Source: Muricoccus harenae (GTDB taxonomy: Bacteria; Pseudomonadota; Alphaproteobacteria; Acetobacterales; Acetobacteraceae). From it: a DNA stretch of 64,000 nucleotides. The position numbers and the translations under genes were made by a program. Below, in pieces: positions 7,578-17,221 of this stretch (the first letter of the stretch is position 1; each line of letters starts with the position of its first letter). The stretch covers positions 186,001-250,000 of the forward strand of contig NZ_WWDL01000001.1 of NCBI RefSeq assembly GCF_009848505.1, read 5' to 3'. Below the pieces are notes generated by a model. It saw only the letters and a list, made by a program, of their open reading frames with translations. It searched no databases and was not told the DNA's origin.

Positions 7578-9422
7578 ATGAAGACGGAGGCGCACGCTAC
7601 CCCCCGCGGCGCGGACGGCAAGAGCGCCGATTCGCGCAAGGGGCGCCGCGCGCGCGAGCTGTCGATCAAGGGGATCCCGATCTCCCCCGGCGTCGCCATC
7701 GGCCCCGTCTACGACACGGCCGAGGCCCCTGCCGCCGCCCCGCGCCGCACCATCACGGCTTCGAAGGTGGAGGCGGAGCGTGCCCGGCTGACCGCCGCCG
7801 TCGCGACCTCCCGCAAGCAGGTGAGCAAGCTCAAGGCCCGCCTCGCCATCCTGCCCGAGGAGGCGCAGGAGGAGCTGGAGCCGCTGCTGGACGCCTATGC
7901 GATGATGCTCGGCGAAAGCCGACTGATCCGCGGCGCGCGCAAGCGCATCGAGGCCGAGCTGCTCTCCGCCGAGACGGCGGTGGAGGACGAGGCGGAGGTG
8001 ATCGCCAACGCCATCCTCGCAGCGAAGGATGACGACAAGGCAGGGCTGCGCCGCCGCGCCGGCGAGGTGCATGAGATCGCCCGCCGCCTGACCCGCAATC
8101 TCACCCAATCCGGCTTCCGCTCCTTCAAGGACGTGCCCGAGGGCTCGATCCTGGTGGCGGAGGAGCTGACCCCGGCCGATGCCGCGCTGCTCGACCCCTC
8201 CCGCATCGCTGGGGTGGCGACCGAGGAGGGCGGCGCGGATGGCCACACCGCCATCATGCTGCGCGCGCTCGGCATCCCCAGCGTGCTGGGCCTGCCTGGC
8301 CTCACCAATGCAATCTCCCGCGGTGACGAGGCGGTGCTGGATGGCGGCGCCGGCACCATCGTGCTGCGCCCGGGCGCGGAGGCGCTGGAGGCGGGGCGCG
8401 GGGCCTCGATGGCCTATGCCAAGGAGCGCACCCGGCTCGGCAAGCTGCGCCGCCTGCCCGCCGTCACCACCGACGGGGAGGAGATGGAGCTCCAGGCCAA
8501 TCTGGAGATTCCGGCGGAGCTGCCGCTGATCGCCCAGGCCGGCGCCGCCGGCATCGGGCTGCTGCGCACCGAATTCCTGTTCATGAACCGCCAGGGCCTT
8601 CCGGATGAGGAGGCGCATTACGAAGCCTATCGCCAGATCGTGGAGGCCACGGACGGGGCGGGCGTGACCATCCGCGTGCTCGACTGGGGCGGCGAGAAGG
8701 ATATGGAGGCCCTCGCCGAGGGGGTGGAGCCCTTTCATGCCGGCCCCAACCCGGCGCTCGGCCTGCGCGGCATCCGCATGCTGCTGCGCCGCCCGGAGCT
8801 GCTGGAGGTGCAGTTCGCCGCCATCCTGCGCGTGGCCTCCCTCGGCCCGGTTCGCGTCCTGCTGCCCATGGTGACCATCCCGGAGGAGGTGCGCGAGGCG
8901 CGCGAGATCTATGAGCGCGTGATCAAGCGCGTGCGCCGGCGCGGCGTGACGCTGCCCGAGAAGCTGCCCTCCCTCGGTGTGATGATCGAGACGCCGGGCG
9001 CCGCCCTGGCCGCGGACGCCATCGCGCTGGAGGCGGATTTCTTCGCCATCGGCACCAATGACCTGGCCATGTACACGCTGGCGGTGGACCGGGGGGAGGT
9101 GGAGGTCTCCCACCTCTACGATCCCCTGCACCCCGCCGTGCTGCGCCTGATCCAGTTCGCCACCGAGGCGGCGCTGCGGCTGCGGATGCCCGTTTCCGTC
9201 TGCGGCGAGATGGCGGGGAACCCGCGGCTGGTGCCGCTGCTGATGGGGCTGGGGCTGCGAAGCCTCTCGATGAATGCCAGCGCCATCCCGCGGGTGAAGC
9301 AGATGGTGCGCGCGCTGAACGTGGACGACTGCGCCCGCTTCGCCCGCCGGGTGATGGAGCAGAGCGACCCGAAGCGGATCCAGGACCTGGTGATGAACTT
9401 CGTGCCTGGCGAGAAGCCCTGA
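7578..9422 (+). CDS. ptsI: PTS enzyme I (PEP-protein phosphotransferase)
   Basis: 614 residues, slightly longer than usual because of about 28 basic N-terminal residues before LSIKGIPISPGVAIGP. The phosphohistidine loop EEGGADGHTAIMLRALG has the active His223; the C-terminal PEP-binding barrel shows LLRTEFLFMNR, GTNDLAMYTLAVDRG and SVCGEMAGNP with the catalytic Cys. No GAF domain is present, so it is not the nitrogen-type EI-Ntr. It starts the phosphorelay PEP to EI to HPr to EIIA. Last gene of the PTS operon; a hairpin follows at 9448-9471. Confidence 0.95.
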   Translation: MKTEAHATPRGADGKSADSRKGRRARELSIKGIPISPGVAIGPVYDTAEAPAAAPRRTITASKVEAERARLTAAVATSRKQVSKLKARLAILPEEAQEELEPLLDAYAMMLGESRLIRGARKRIEAELLSAETAVEDEAEVIANAILAAKDDDKAGLRRRAGEVHEIARRLTRNLTQSGFRSFKDVPEGSILVAEELTPADAALLDPSRIAGVATEEGGADGHTAIMLRALGIPSVLGLPGLTNAISRGDEAVLDGGAGTIVLRPGAEALEAGRGASMAYAKERTRLGKLRRLPAVTTDGEEMELQANLEIPAELPLIAQAGAAGIGLLRTEFLFMNRQGLPDEEAHYEAYRQIVEATDGAGVTIRVLDWGGEKDMEALAEGVEPFHAGPNPALGLRGIRMLLRRPELLEVQFAAILRVASLGPVRVLLPMVTIPEEVREAREIYERVIKRVRRRGVTLPEKLPSLGVMIETPGAALAADAIALEADFFAIGTNDLAMYTLAVDRGEVEVSHLYDPLHPAVLRLIQFATEAALRLRMPVSVCGEMAGNPRLVPLLMGLGLRSLSMNASAIPRVKQMVRALNVDDCARFARRVMEQSDPKRIQDLVMNFVPGEKP

Positions 9423-9447
9423 GACCAAACCCCGAGACCAGGACCTG

Positions 9448-9471
9448 AGACCGGCCGTTCCGCCGGTCTTT
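9448..9471 (+). terminator. Hairpin after ptsI
   Basis: AGACCGGC (9448-9455) pairs with GCCGGTCT (9462-9469) around a six-base loop and is followed by a short T-containing stretch. It lies 26 bases after the ptsI stop and probably ends the PTS operon. Confidence 0.55.
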
Positions 9472-9586
9472 CGTCGCTGCAACGCTTCGCTCACCTCCTC
9501 CGCAAATCCGTGCCAAGCTGAGGGCCAGGAATCGCGGCCCCATGCCTCCGTGGTGCACCGGCCGGCTTCCGTGCAGGTGAGGGTGA

Positions 9587-10672
9587 ATGGATCAGCTCCA
9601 GCCCCTGTCCAGTAAGGCTGGTCGCACCGGCGATCCGGAACGCGACCTCCGCCGCGTCGGCATGCATCCGGACCATTGGTATCCCCTCGCCTGGTCGCGC
9701 GAGCTGAAGCCGGGCGGGATGCTTGCCGTGCGCTTCGCGGGTGATCCCATCGTGCTGGTCCGCCCGGAGCAGGGGCCCGTCTTCGCCCTCGAGGACCGCT
9801 GCGCCCATCGGCAAGTGCCGCTCAGCCGCGGGGTGGTGGAAGGCTGCGCCATTCGCTGCGGCTATCACGGCTGGGCCTATGACCTCTCGGGCCGGTGCAC
9901 GGACGTGCCCTATCTCGGCAAGGGCCGGCTGCCGAATGGCGTGCGCGCCTATCCCTGCCGCGAGGTGGAGGGGCTGATCCTGGTCTTTCCGGGGGATTCG
10001 GCGAAGGCGGAGGAGGTGCCGTTGCCCCGCCTCGGCTCGGTGGCGGACCCCCGCTACAAGACGCGGCGCTTCGGCCGCGAGGTCGCCTGCCATTACAGCT
10101 TCATGCATGAGAACCTGATGGACATGAACCATCAGTTCCTGCACCGGAAGCAGATGGGGAAGATGGTCCCGCGCTACATGGGCGGTGGGCAGGGCGAGGA
10201 TTGGGTGGAGGCGCGCTACACCTTCTCCCGCGCTGCCGGCAAGCAACCGCTCGGCGAGGCCGCGATCTTCGGCCAGCGCCGCGGGCCTGGCGAAAGTGCC
10301 GCCGAGAAGGATCTGATGACGATCCGTACGGAGTACCCGTACCAGACGCTGCGAATCCAAACGGGTGACGACGCGCCGGTGATGGACCTCTGGATCGCCT
10401 ATGTGCCGGTGGACGCGCAGCAGCGGCGCAACCGCACCTTCGGCCTGCTGTCGATCAAGCGCCCGAAGATCCCCGGGCTGCTGAAGGCCGGCTGGCCGTT
10501 GCTGGTGCTCTTCACCGAACGGATCTTCAAGGAAGACCGCGAGATCGTGGAGATGGAGCAGGCGGCGCATGACGCGCAGGGCGCGGACTGGAACCAGGAG
10601 GTCTTCCCGGTCATCCGCAGCCTGCGGAGCCTGTTGCGCTCCCGCGGGGGAGAGACGCTGGGCGCGGTGTAA
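9587..10672 (+). CDS. Rieske non-heme iron oxygenase, alpha-subunit type
   Basis: 361 residues, soluble. The Rieske [2Fe-2S] ligands are Cys72-x-His74 (CAHR) and Cys91-x2-His94 (CGYHGW). The mononuclear iron site is seen in NLMDMNHQFLHRKQ, with His182 and His186 and Asp179 as the bridging acid. This is the layout of aromatic ring-hydroxylating and related O-demethylase/PaO-type oxygenases. No ferredoxin, reductase or beta-subunit gene adjoins it, so it must borrow electron carriers, and the substrate cannot be read from sequence. It lies between the PTS operon and the ahcY region; a strong hairpin overlaps its stop codon. Confidence 0.85.
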   Translation: MDQLQPLSSKAGRTGDPERDLRRVGMHPDHWYPLAWSRELKPGGMLAVRFAGDPIVLVRPEQGPVFALEDRCAHRQVPLSRGVVEGCAIRCGYHGWAYDLSGRCTDVPYLGKGRLPNGVRAYPCREVEGLILVFPGDSAKAEEVPLPRLGSVADPRYKTRRFGREVACHYSFMHENLMDMNHQFLHRKQMGKMVPRYMGGGQGEDWVEARYTFSRAAGKQPLGEAAIFGQRRGPGESAAEKDLMTIRTEYPYQTLRIQTGDDAPVMDLWIAYVPVDAQQRRNRTFGLLSIKRPKIPGLLKAGWPLLVLFTERIFKEDREIVEMEQAAHDAQGADWNQEVFPVIRSLRSLLRSRGGETLGAV

Positions 10673-10706
10673 AAAGGCCAGGGAGAAGGAATTCTCCCCG
10701 GCCTTT
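10673..10706. terminator. Bidirectional terminator hairpin
   Basis: AAAGGCC-A-GGGAGAA (10673-10687) pairs with TTCTCCC-C-GGCCTTT (10692-10706) around a GGAA loop, with a single A/C mismatch. It begins directly after the oxygenase TAA and lies 22 bases beyond the stop of the convergent minus-strand gene. Read on the minus strand, the stem is followed by a T run, so it can serve both genes. Confidence 0.75.
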
Positions 10707-10728
10707 CATCCACTTCTACTTTTACCGC

Positions 10729-11226
10729 TCAGGCGGCCTGTTGCAGGGCCTTGGGGTTGATCTCGCTCTCGGCCAGGATGGTTAGCTTCTCGTCGGTCGC
10801 CTTCTCCTCCTGCAGCGTCTGCTCGAGAAGGGTCGCGATCTCATCCAGCCCCGAGGAGCGGGCGAGGGAGCGCATGGTGCCGTAGGCGGCAATCTCGTGA
10901 TGCTCGATGCCCTGGGCGGCCGCGATCAACAGCACATCCAGCATGGGGCCGGGCTTGTGCTCCGCGATAATGCGCTCGGCCTCGGCGGCCAACCCGTCCA
11001 TCGCCTCGCAAGGCTCGCCCTTGAGCTCCTGCTGCATCGCCTTGCCAGCCTGCTCCAGCCGCGAAATCTGCCCCTTCGTTTCCTCGACGTGCTGCTCGAA
11101 GGCTTGCTTGAGCTTCGGCGAAGTTGCGGCCTGCATGAGCTTGGGCAGGTTTACGAGAGCAAGCCTTTCGGCGGTGAGCGCTTGGTTCAGCTTCTCGGTC
11201 ATCATGCCCTTGATGCTCTCGGTCAT
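10729..11226 (-). CDS. DUF892 / YciF-like ferritin-fold stress protein
   Basis: 165 residues from ATG 11226, chosen over the ATG five codons upstream because GAGGAAG precedes it. The all-helical sequence with Glu/His pairs (NQALTAERLALVNLP, EQHVEETKGQISRLEQ, GIEHHEIAAYGTM, LEQTLQEEKATDEKL) matches DUF892, ferritin-like dimers related to E. coli YciE/YciF. These are often induced by osmotic or general stress; iron binding is presumed from the fold. The family link is good, the biochemical role is not established. Convergent with the Rieske oxygenase; the long upstream gap is shared with ahcY. Confidence 0.85.
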   Translation of the reverse strand: MTESIKGMMTEKLNQALTAERLALVNLPKLMQAATSPKLKQAFEQHVEETKGQISRLEQAGKAMQQELKGEPCEAMDGLAAEAERIIAEHKPGPMLDVLLIAAAQGIEHHEIAAYGTMRSLARSSGLDEIATLLEQTLQEEKATDEKLTILAESEINPKALQQAA

Positions 11227-11563
11227 GGCGGTCTTCCTCATCTTGGGGACGACCGCGGCCCATCTGCGCTCGGGGCCACGGCCGCGGGAGACCTACCGTC
11301 CACGAGCAAGACACCGCCCTAACCTGCGTTGGGCCGGTTGTTGACCTATCCGTGTGCTCGTCGGATGGGCCTCATCCCTGAATTTACCCATGCTTCAGGA
11401 CCAGTGCTTCAGGTGGCTGGGGACGGGTGGGGCAACCACCTACGCCACCTCATCGCTTCTGCTTCTGGCGCGCACATAAAGATATCCTGATATCGTTTAT
11501 CCCCTTGGCCTGCCAGCCTCCGGCGTGATAGGCGCCTTCGCACTCCCGGAAGGCTAGCCAGAC
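11227..11563. other. 337-base regulatory gap between DUF892 gene and ahcY
   Basis: No gene is seen. This divergent intergenic region contains the GATATC palindrome at 11476-11500, a lower-GC patch around it, and presumably the promoters of both flanking genes. I looked for a SAH riboswitch before ahcY and could not recognise one. Confidence 0.6.
11476..11500. promoter_or_regulatory. Symmetric GATATC-N2-GATATC operator-like element upstream of ahcY
   Basis: ATAAA, GATATC, CT, GATATC, G, TTTAT read in order from 11476 to 11500: two copies of the self-complementary GATATC two bases apart, flanked by ATAAA and its complement TTTAT. Such AT-rich symmetry stands out in this GC-rich genome. It lies 64 bases before the ahcY ATG. 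ArsR-family SahR regulators control ahcY in many proteobacteria through AT-rich palindromes, so a SahR-type operator is a reasonable inference; no regulator gene is in the window. Confidence 0.6.
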
Positions 11564-12979
11564 ATGCCCGATACCCTCCCCCCCAAGACCGACTACGTCA
11601 TCGCCGACCTCTCCCTCGCCCAGTGGGGCCGCAAGGAGATCGAGATGGCCGAGGACGAGATGCCTGGCCTGATGGCCACCCGCCGCGAATACGGCCCCGC
11701 CCAGGTGCTGAAGGGTGCCCGCATCGCCGGCTGCCTGCACATGACCATCCAGACCGCCGTGCTGATCGAGACGCTGAAGGCCCTCGGCGCCGATGTTCGC
11801 TGGTCCTCCTGCAACATCTTCTCCACCCAGGACCACGCAGCGGCCGCCATCGCCGCCACCGGCACGCCGGTCTTCGCCGTGAAGGGCGAGAGCCTCGAGG
11901 ATTACTGGCGCTACGTGCAGCGGACCCTGGAATGGGCCGATGGGGGCGAGCCGAACCTGCTGCTGGACGATGGCGGCGACATGACGCTGCTGGTCCATTA
12001 TGGTCTGCGCGCCGAGCAGGGCGATACGAAGTTCCTCGACGGCGCGACCAATGAGGAAGAGACCGTCTTCTTCGCGCTGATCAAGAAGCTGCTGACCGAG
12101 AAGCCGGGCTGGTTCGCCAAGCTGGCCGCCTCGCTCAAGGGCGTCTCCGAGGAGACGACGACGGGCGTGCACCGCCTCTACAGCATGGCGAAGGAGGGCA
12201 AGCTGCTCTTCCCGGCCATCAACGTGAACGATAGCGTCACCAAGTCGAAGTTCGACAACCTCTATGGCTGCCGCGAGTCCCTGGTGGACGCGATCCGCCG
12301 CGGCACCGACCTGATGATGGCCGGCAAGGTCGCCTGCGTCGCCGGCTTCGGCGATGTCGGCAAGGGCTCCGCCGCCTCGCTGCGCAATGCCGGCTGCCGC
12401 GTGATGGTGACGGAAGTCGATCCGATCTGCGCGCTCCAGGCCGCGATGGAGGGCTATGAGGTGGTCACGATGGAGGATGCGGCGCCGCAGGCCGACATCT
12501 TCGTCACCGCCACGGGCAATGTCGACATCATCACCATCGACCATATGCGCGCCATGAAGAACCGCGCCGTGGTCTGCAACATCGGCCACTTCGACAGCGA
12601 GATCCAGGTCTCGGCCCTGCGCAACCTGCAGTGGACGAACATCAAGCCGCAGGTGGACGAGATCCGCTTCCCTGACGGCAAGAAGATCACGTTGCTCTCT
12701 GAGGGGCGGCTGGTGAACCTGGGCAATGCCACGGGCCATCCCTCCTTCGTGATGTCGGCCAGCTTCACCAACCAGACGCTGGCGCAGATCGAGCTGTGGA
12801 CGAATGGCGCGGCCTACGGGAAGCAGGTCTACACCCTGCCCAAGCACCTCGATGAGAAGGTGGCTTTCCTCCATCTCGAGAAGGTGGGCGCGAAGCTGAC
12901 CAAGCTGACCCAGCAGCAGGCCGACTACATCGGCGTGCCGCCGGCTGGCCCGTTCAAGGCCGAGATGTACCGCTACTGA
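11564..12979 (+). CDS. ahcY: Adenosylhomocysteinase (S-adenosylhomocysteine hydrolase)
   Basis: 471 residues, full length for the bacterial long form. It splits S-adenosylhomocysteine into adenosine and homocysteine, removing the inhibitor of methyltransferases in the methionine cycle. [16 protein letters not shown] and [17 protein letters not shown] form the substrate domain; AGFGDVGKG (NAD-binding glycines at 261-268) marks the tight NAD site; the C-terminus ends in FKAEMYRY as is typical, contributing to the neighbouring NAD site. A palindromic element upstream probably regulates it and two hairpins follow. ahcY close to PTS genes is a recurrent alphaproteobacterial arrangement. Confidence 0.97.
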   Translation: MPDTLPPKTDYVIADLSLAQWGRKEIEMAEDEMPGLMATRREYGPAQVLKGARIAGCLHMTIQTAVLIETLKALGADVRWSSCNIFSTQDHAAAAIAATGTPVFAVKGESLEDYWRYVQRTLEWADGGEPNLLLDDGGDMTLLVHYGLRAEQGDTKFLDGATNEEETVFFALIKKLLTEKPGWFAKLAASLKGVSEETTTGVHRLYSMAKEGKLLFPAINVNDSVTKSKFDNLYGCRESLVDAIRRGTDLMMAGKVACVAGFGDVGKGSAASLRNAGCRVMVTEVDPICALQAAMEGYEVVTMEDAAPQADIFVTATGNVDIITIDHMRAMKNRAVVCNIGHFDSEIQVSALRNLQWTNIKPQVDEIRFPDGKKITLLSEGRLVNLGNATGHPSFVMSASFTNQTLAQIELWTNGAAYGKQVYTLPKHLDEKVAFLHLEKVGAKLTKLTQQQADYIGVPPAGPFKAEMYRY

Positions 12980-12986
12980 GCCGGAG

Positions 12987-13076
12987 GATCGCGGCCGGGG
13001 GAGTTCCTGGCCGCGATCACCGCGTTGAAGCGCCTGCCTGGGGGCGGCGCCGGTCCATAGCCGGCGCCGCCCCCAG
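12987..13076 (+). terminator. Tandem hairpins after ahcY
   Basis: Two inverted repeats follow each other: GATCGCGGCC (12987-12996) with GGCCGCGATC (13009-13018), and a very strong 16-base stem at 13038-13053 pairing with 13061-13076 around a seven-base loop, then CTTCTTT. The second is a convincing intrinsic terminator of ahcY. Confidence 0.75.
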
Positions 13077-13168
13077 CTTCTTTGTCGATTAGGTGGCGAC
13101 TGTGTCGCCCAAACCAATGCATTGCCGTGTAGTCTTTTCCCGCTGCATCAACCGCATCCGGGAAGACC

Positions 13169-15742
13169 ATGCCGCGCGCATCCGCGAACCGATCCACCAA
13201 CCCTCCGATCGACGCGGATGCCGGGATAAATCCCTTCGGGACCTCCGGCGGCATCCGGCGCTTCGCCTCCCCGGCGGTGAAGGCGGCGCTGAAGCGGCGC
13301 GGGGGGCAGCTTCTGGGCATGATCGCCGGCCTCCTGGGGCTGGCGGTGCTGGTGGCCCTGGTGAGCCACAATCCGGCCGATCCCTCTCTTTCCACCGCGA
13401 CCAACCGGGCGCCGACCAACCTGGCCGGGCCCTTCGGCGCCATGGTTTCGGACGTGCTGCTGCAAGGCTTCGGCTGGGCGGGGCTGCTGCCGGCGCTCTG
13501 CCTGCTGACCTGGGCGCTGCGGCTTTCCACCCATCGCGGCCTGTCGCCCTTTGCCGGGCGCGTCGCGGCGTTGCTCGCCGGCTTGCCGCTGCTGGCCGCC
13601 GCCCTCTCCACCAGCCTGCTTCCGGCGCCCTTCCCGGGCGGCTCGGCCGGCGGCGCTGTCGGTCCCATGGTGCGGGAGGCGGTGGACGAGACGATCGGCG
13701 CCCTGTTCGGTCCCCTGGGCACGGTGGCCGGCAACACCGCCATCGCCGGCCTTGCGGCGGTGGCCACCGTGCTGGCCCTGGCCATTCCCCTTTCCTCCTG
13801 GCGCCGCGCCGGGACAGCGGCCGCGCGGCAGAGCTCGGGCATGGCCGGCAACATCCTGCGCCGCCGCAACGAAGCCCGCGCCCGCGCCGCCGAGGCCCGG
13901 CAGGCGCGTGACCGTCTGGCCCTGCGCGAGGCCGATGCGGCAGAGCCTCGCCCCGGGCTGATGGCCCGTCTGCTGCGTGGGACACCCGGCGCCCTGGCCG
14001 GGCTGATGCGCCGCCGCGCCGAGCCCTCGCCGCAGCTTTCCGCCCTGCTGCGCGCCGCCGATGCCGCGGCGGAGATGGAGCCGCCCGCGCCCCGCCCCGC
14101 TGCGCCGCGCCGCACCCCACGCCTTCCCGAGGCACCGGCTGAAGCGCCGAAGGCGGACGGACCGCGCATCGCCGACCGGGTGGTGGCTCCGCGCCGCCTG
14201 CCGATCTCCGAGACGGTGAAGAAAGGCGATGACGGGAAGTTCCGCCTGCCGCCCCTCTCCCTCCTGGCCCCGGCGCCGGCCAAGCGCGACAGCGGCCCGT
14301 CCCAGGAGGCGCTGGAGGAGAATGCGCGGATGCTGGAATCCGTGCTGGAAGATTACGGCGTGCGCGGCCGCATCGCCGATATCCGCCCCGGCCCGGTGGT
14401 CACGCTCTATGAGCTGGAGCCCGCGCCCGGCACGAAATCCGCCCGGGTCATCGGCCTGGCCGACGACATCGCCCGCAGCATGTCCGTCCTCGCCGTCCGC
14501 ATCGCGACCGTGCCGGGCCGCAACGTGATCGGCATCGAGCTGCCGAATGCGAAGCGCGAGATGGTCTATTTCTCCGAGATGATGGAGGCCGCGGACTGGG
14601 CGCGGAATCCGGGCAAGCTGCCGCTGGCGCTGGGCAAGGACATCGGCGGTGCACCCGTCGTGGCAGATCTTGCGCGCATGCCGCATCTGCTGATCGCAGG
14701 CACCACCGGTTCGGGCAAGTCGGTCGGGATCAACACCATGATCCTGTCTCTGCTCTATCGCTTCGGGCCGGATGAGTGCCGCTTCATCATGATCGACCCA
14801 AAGATGCTGGAGCTGTCGGTCTATGACCGCATCCCGCATCTGCTGGCGCCGGTGGTGACCGAGCCGCCCAAGGCGATCGGCGCGCTGAAGTGGACGGTCC
14901 GCGAGATGGAGCGCCGCTACAAGGCGATGAGTCAGCTCGGCGTCCGCAACATCGGCGGCTACAACGAGAAGGTGGCTGCCGCCGCCGAGCGTGGTGACCA
15001 GCTGACCCGCCGCGTGCAGACCGGCTTCGACCCCGAGACCGGCAAGCCCGTCTTCGAGGACCAGCCGCTCAACTTGGCGGCCCTGCCCATGATCGTCGTC
15101 GTCATCGACGAGATGGCGGACCTGATGATCGTCGCGGGCAAGGAGATCGAGGCGGCGGTCCAGCGCCTGGCGCAGATGGCCCGCGCCGCCGGCATCCATG
15201 TCATCATGGCGACGCAGCGCCCCTCGGTGGATGTCATCACCGGCACCATCAAGGCGAACTTCCCGACACGCATCTCCTTCTCCGTCACCAGCAAGATCGA
15301 CAGCCGCACCATCCTGGGCGAGCAGGGCGCCGAGCAGCTCCTCGGCCAGGGCGACATGCTGCACATGGCCGGCGGCGGCCGCGTGAACCGCGTGCACGGC
15401 CCCTTCGTCTCGGACGAGGAGGTGGAGCGCGTGGTGGACTTCCTGCGCGAGCAGGGCGAGCCCGCCTATATCGAGGAAGTCACCGAGACCGATGACGAGG
15501 ACGAGGGCGGCGGCTCCATGCCCTCGCTCGACGGCGGCGGCGAGAAGGGCCTCTACGAGCAGGCCGTCTCCCTGGTGACGCGCGAGGGCAAGGCGAGCAC
15601 CAGCTTCGTCCAGCGCCACCTCAACATCGGCTACAACCGCGCCGCCAAGCTGATCGAGCAGATGGAGCGTGAGGGGGTGGTCGGCCCCGCCAACCATGTC
15701 GGCAAGCGCGAGGTCCTGGCCCGTGCCGGCGTCGATGACTGA
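13169..15742 (+). CDS. ftsK: DNA translocase FtsK
   Basis: 857 residues. Hydrophobic segments in the first 215 residues ([64 protein letters not shown]) form the membrane anchor at the septum; an Ala/Arg/Pro-rich linker runs to about 390; the motor has Walker A GTTGSGKS (511-518), Walker B-type [12 protein letters not shown] and [12 protein letters not shown]; the C-terminal gamma winged helix ([20 protein letters not shown]...[13 protein letters not shown]) reads KOPS sites. It pumps DNA during division and chromosome dimer resolution. The linker is short compared with E. coli FtsK. Its stop overlaps the following cupin gene by eight bases. Confidence 0.96.
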   Translation: MPRASANRSTNPPIDADAGINPFGTSGGIRRFASPAVKAALKRRGGQLLGMIAGLLGLAVLVALVSHNPADPSLSTATNRAPTNLAGPFGAMVSDVLLQGFGWAGLLPALCLLTWALRLSTHRGLSPFAGRVAALLAGLPLLAAALSTSLLPAPFPGGSAGGAVGPMVREAVDETIGALFGPLGTVAGNTAIAGLAAVATVLALAIPLSSWRRAGTAAARQSSGMAGNILRRRNEARARAAEARQARDRLALREADAAEPRPGLMARLLRGTPGALAGLMRRRAEPSPQLSALLRAADAAAEMEPPAPRPAAPRRTPRLPEAPAEAPKADGPRIADRVVAPRRLPISETVKKGDDGKFRLPPLSLLAPAPAKRDSGPSQEALEENARMLESVLEDYGVRGRIADIRPGPVVTLYELEPAPGTKSARVIGLADDIARSMSVLAVRIATVPGRNVIGIELPNAKREMVYFSEMMEAADWARNPGKLPLALGKDIGGAPVVADLARMPHLLIAGTTGSGKSVGINTMILSLLYRFGPDECRFIMIDPKMLELSVYDRIPHLLAPVVTEPPKAIGALKWTVREMERRYKAMSQLGVRNIGGYNEKVAAAAERGDQLTRRVQTGFDPETGKPVFEDQPLNLAALPMIVVVIDEMADLMIVAGKEIEAAVQRLAQMARAAGIHVIMATQRPSVDVITGTIKANFPTRISFSVTSKIDSRTILGEQGAEQLLGQGDMLHMAGGGRVNRVHGPFVSDEEVERVVDFLREQGEPAYIEEVTETDDEDEGGGSMPSLDGGGEKGLYEQAVSLVTREGKASTSFVQRHLNIGYNRAAKLIEQMEREGVVGPANHVGKREVLARAGVDD

Positions 15743-16211
15743 GGCGCACCGCTTCGCACCCTCCGGCGGCATCCCCAATTCGGGGCTGCCGCTGCTGATC
15801 TGGCGCGATGCCCTGCCCAGGACCGACGCCGCCATCACCGCCCGTTTCGCGCAGCATGGCTGGTCCAATGCCTGGACGAACGGCGTCTTCGACTACCACC
15901 ATTTTCACAGCATCGCGCATGAGGCGCTTGGCGTGTCCCGGGGCGAGGCACGGGTTCGTTTCGGCGGGCCGGGCGGCGAGGTCATTGCCCTGCAGGCCGG
16001 CGATGCGGTGGTGATTCCGGCCGGGGTCGGCCATTGCCGCGAATGGGCGAGCGAGGATTTCGAACTGGTCGGCGCCTATCCAGGGGGCGGCGATTACGAC
16101 ATCCGGCGCGGCGATCCGGCCGAGCGGACCGAGGTGGAGGCCCATATTGCGGCGGTGCCTACGCCGGGCGCAAACCCGGTGGATGGTGGGGTTTTGCCCG
16201 GGTGGAAATAG
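15735..16211 (+). CDS. YjlB-like cupin protein
   Basis: 158 residues from ATG 15735, which overlaps the end of ftsK and so suggests coupling. The sequence is a single beta-barrel cupin: [14 protein letters not shown] at the start, [26 protein letters not shown] with the metal-type His cluster, then [16 protein letters not shown]. It matches the Bacillus YjlB group of uncharacterised cupins. The cupin histidines needed for metal binding are present; the substrate is unknown. The link to ftsK is positional only. Confidence 0.8.
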   Translation: MTEAHRFAPSGGIPNSGLPLLIWRDALPRTDAAITARFAQHGWSNAWTNGVFDYHHFHSIAHEALGVSRGEARVRFGGPGGEVIALQAGDAVVIPAGVGHCREWASEDFELVGAYPGGGDYDIRRGDPAERTEVEAHIAAVPTPGANPVDGGVLPGWK

Positions 16212-16353
16212 TGGTCTGGGCCCTCGCGGCTTCTTCGGGTGTCGCGATCATGAACGGATGGTGACCGAGATACTGGCTTGGATTGCGGCGCCGAAATTGC
16301 CAAATGATAGCGCCCGGGCGGATGGTCGCCCGCCATCCAGGTCCGAAGCGAGG

Positions 16354-17217
16354 ATGATTTCACCACCCGTGCGGCCGTCCTTTGGCCGCGACTCCACGCT
16401 ACCTCGCCGGCTGGTCGAATTCCGTGGACGTTTCAGCAGCCCCCCGCTGTTTCACCACGGCCCGATTCCTGCCGATGCGCTCACGGTCGCATCCTACAAC
16501 ATCCACAAATGCATCGGCACGGATAAGCATTTCGATCCGGCGCGCGTGGCCGAGGTGATCGCGGAGCTGAATGCCGATGTCCTGGCCCTGCAGGAGGTGG
16601 ACCGCCGCTTCGGCCGGCGCATTGGCCTGCTGAACATGGCCACGATCGAGCGCCGCACCGGCCTCCGCCTCGTGCCGCTTTCCACCACGCCGCAAGGGCA
16701 TGGCTGGCACGGCAACGCCTTGCTGCTCCGCGCGGGCCAAGTGACGCATCTGCGCCGCCTGGCACTGCCAGGGGGCGAGCCGCGCGGCGCGGTCGTTGCC
16801 GATCTCCTCCTGCCGGCGGGGCCGCTGCGCGTGGTGGCGGCGCATTTCGGCTTGCTGCGGCGGCACCGGGCGCAGCAGGTGGCAGCCATCCTCGCCCTGT
16901 TGGCCGAGGCCGAGGACATACCCACGCTGATGCTGGGTGACCTGAACGAATGGCGCCCGGGTCCACGTTCCTCCCTCCGGGCGCTGGAGAGCCGGTTCGG
17001 CTCGGCCCATCCCGGTCCCGCCACCTTCCCGAGCCGCCTGCCCCTGCTGGCGCTAGACCGCATCTTCGGCCGCCCGCGTGGGCTGATCCGCGCGGTCGAA
17101 GCGCATGACACCACCCTCGCGCGCATCGCCTCGGACCACCTGCCCCTGAAGGCCATGCTGGATCTGAGGGCGGCGCATGCCGAACCGGCACCCACGGCCA
17201 TGGCGACGGCGGCCTGA
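16354..17217 (+). CDS. Endonuclease/exonuclease/phosphatase (EEP) family protein, YbhP-like
   Basis: 287 residues from ATG 16354; an upstream in-frame ATG at 16258 is possible. EEP-fold motifs are clear: VASYNIHKCIGTD, DVLALQEVD (metal-binding Glu), VVAAHFGLLRRHRAQQ, LMLGDLNEWRPG (catalytic Asp/Asn) and SDHLPLKAML (catalytic His). The family cleaves phosphodiesters or phosphomonoesters in DNA, lipids or inositol phosphates. It lies four bases before a phospholipase D-type cardiolipin synthase gene, the same pairing as ybhP-clsB in E. coli, so a role in phospholipid metabolism is more likely than DNA repair (inference). Confidence 0.82.
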   Translation: MISPPVRPSFGRDSTLPRRLVEFRGRFSSPPLFHHGPIPADALTVASYNIHKCIGTDKHFDPARVAEVIAELNADVLALQEVDRRFGRRIGLLNMATIERRTGLRLVPLSTTPQGHGWHGNALLLRAGQVTHLRRLALPGGEPRGAVVADLLLPAGPLRVVAAHFGLLRRHRAQQVAAILALLAEAEDIPTLMLGDLNEWRPGPRSSLRALESRFGSAHPGPATFPSRLPLLALDRIFGRPRGLIRAVEAHDTTLARIASDHLPLKAMLDLRAAHAEPAPTAMATAA

Positions 17218-17221
17218 ATCC

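Noticed and set aside
11400-11563. SAH riboswitch before ahcY
   Set aside because: I could not build the expected stem arrangement; the DNA palindrome is a better explanation for regulation here.
13148-15868. 906-residue minus-strand open frame
   Set aside because: Complete mirror of ftsK, low complexity and no recognisable motif.
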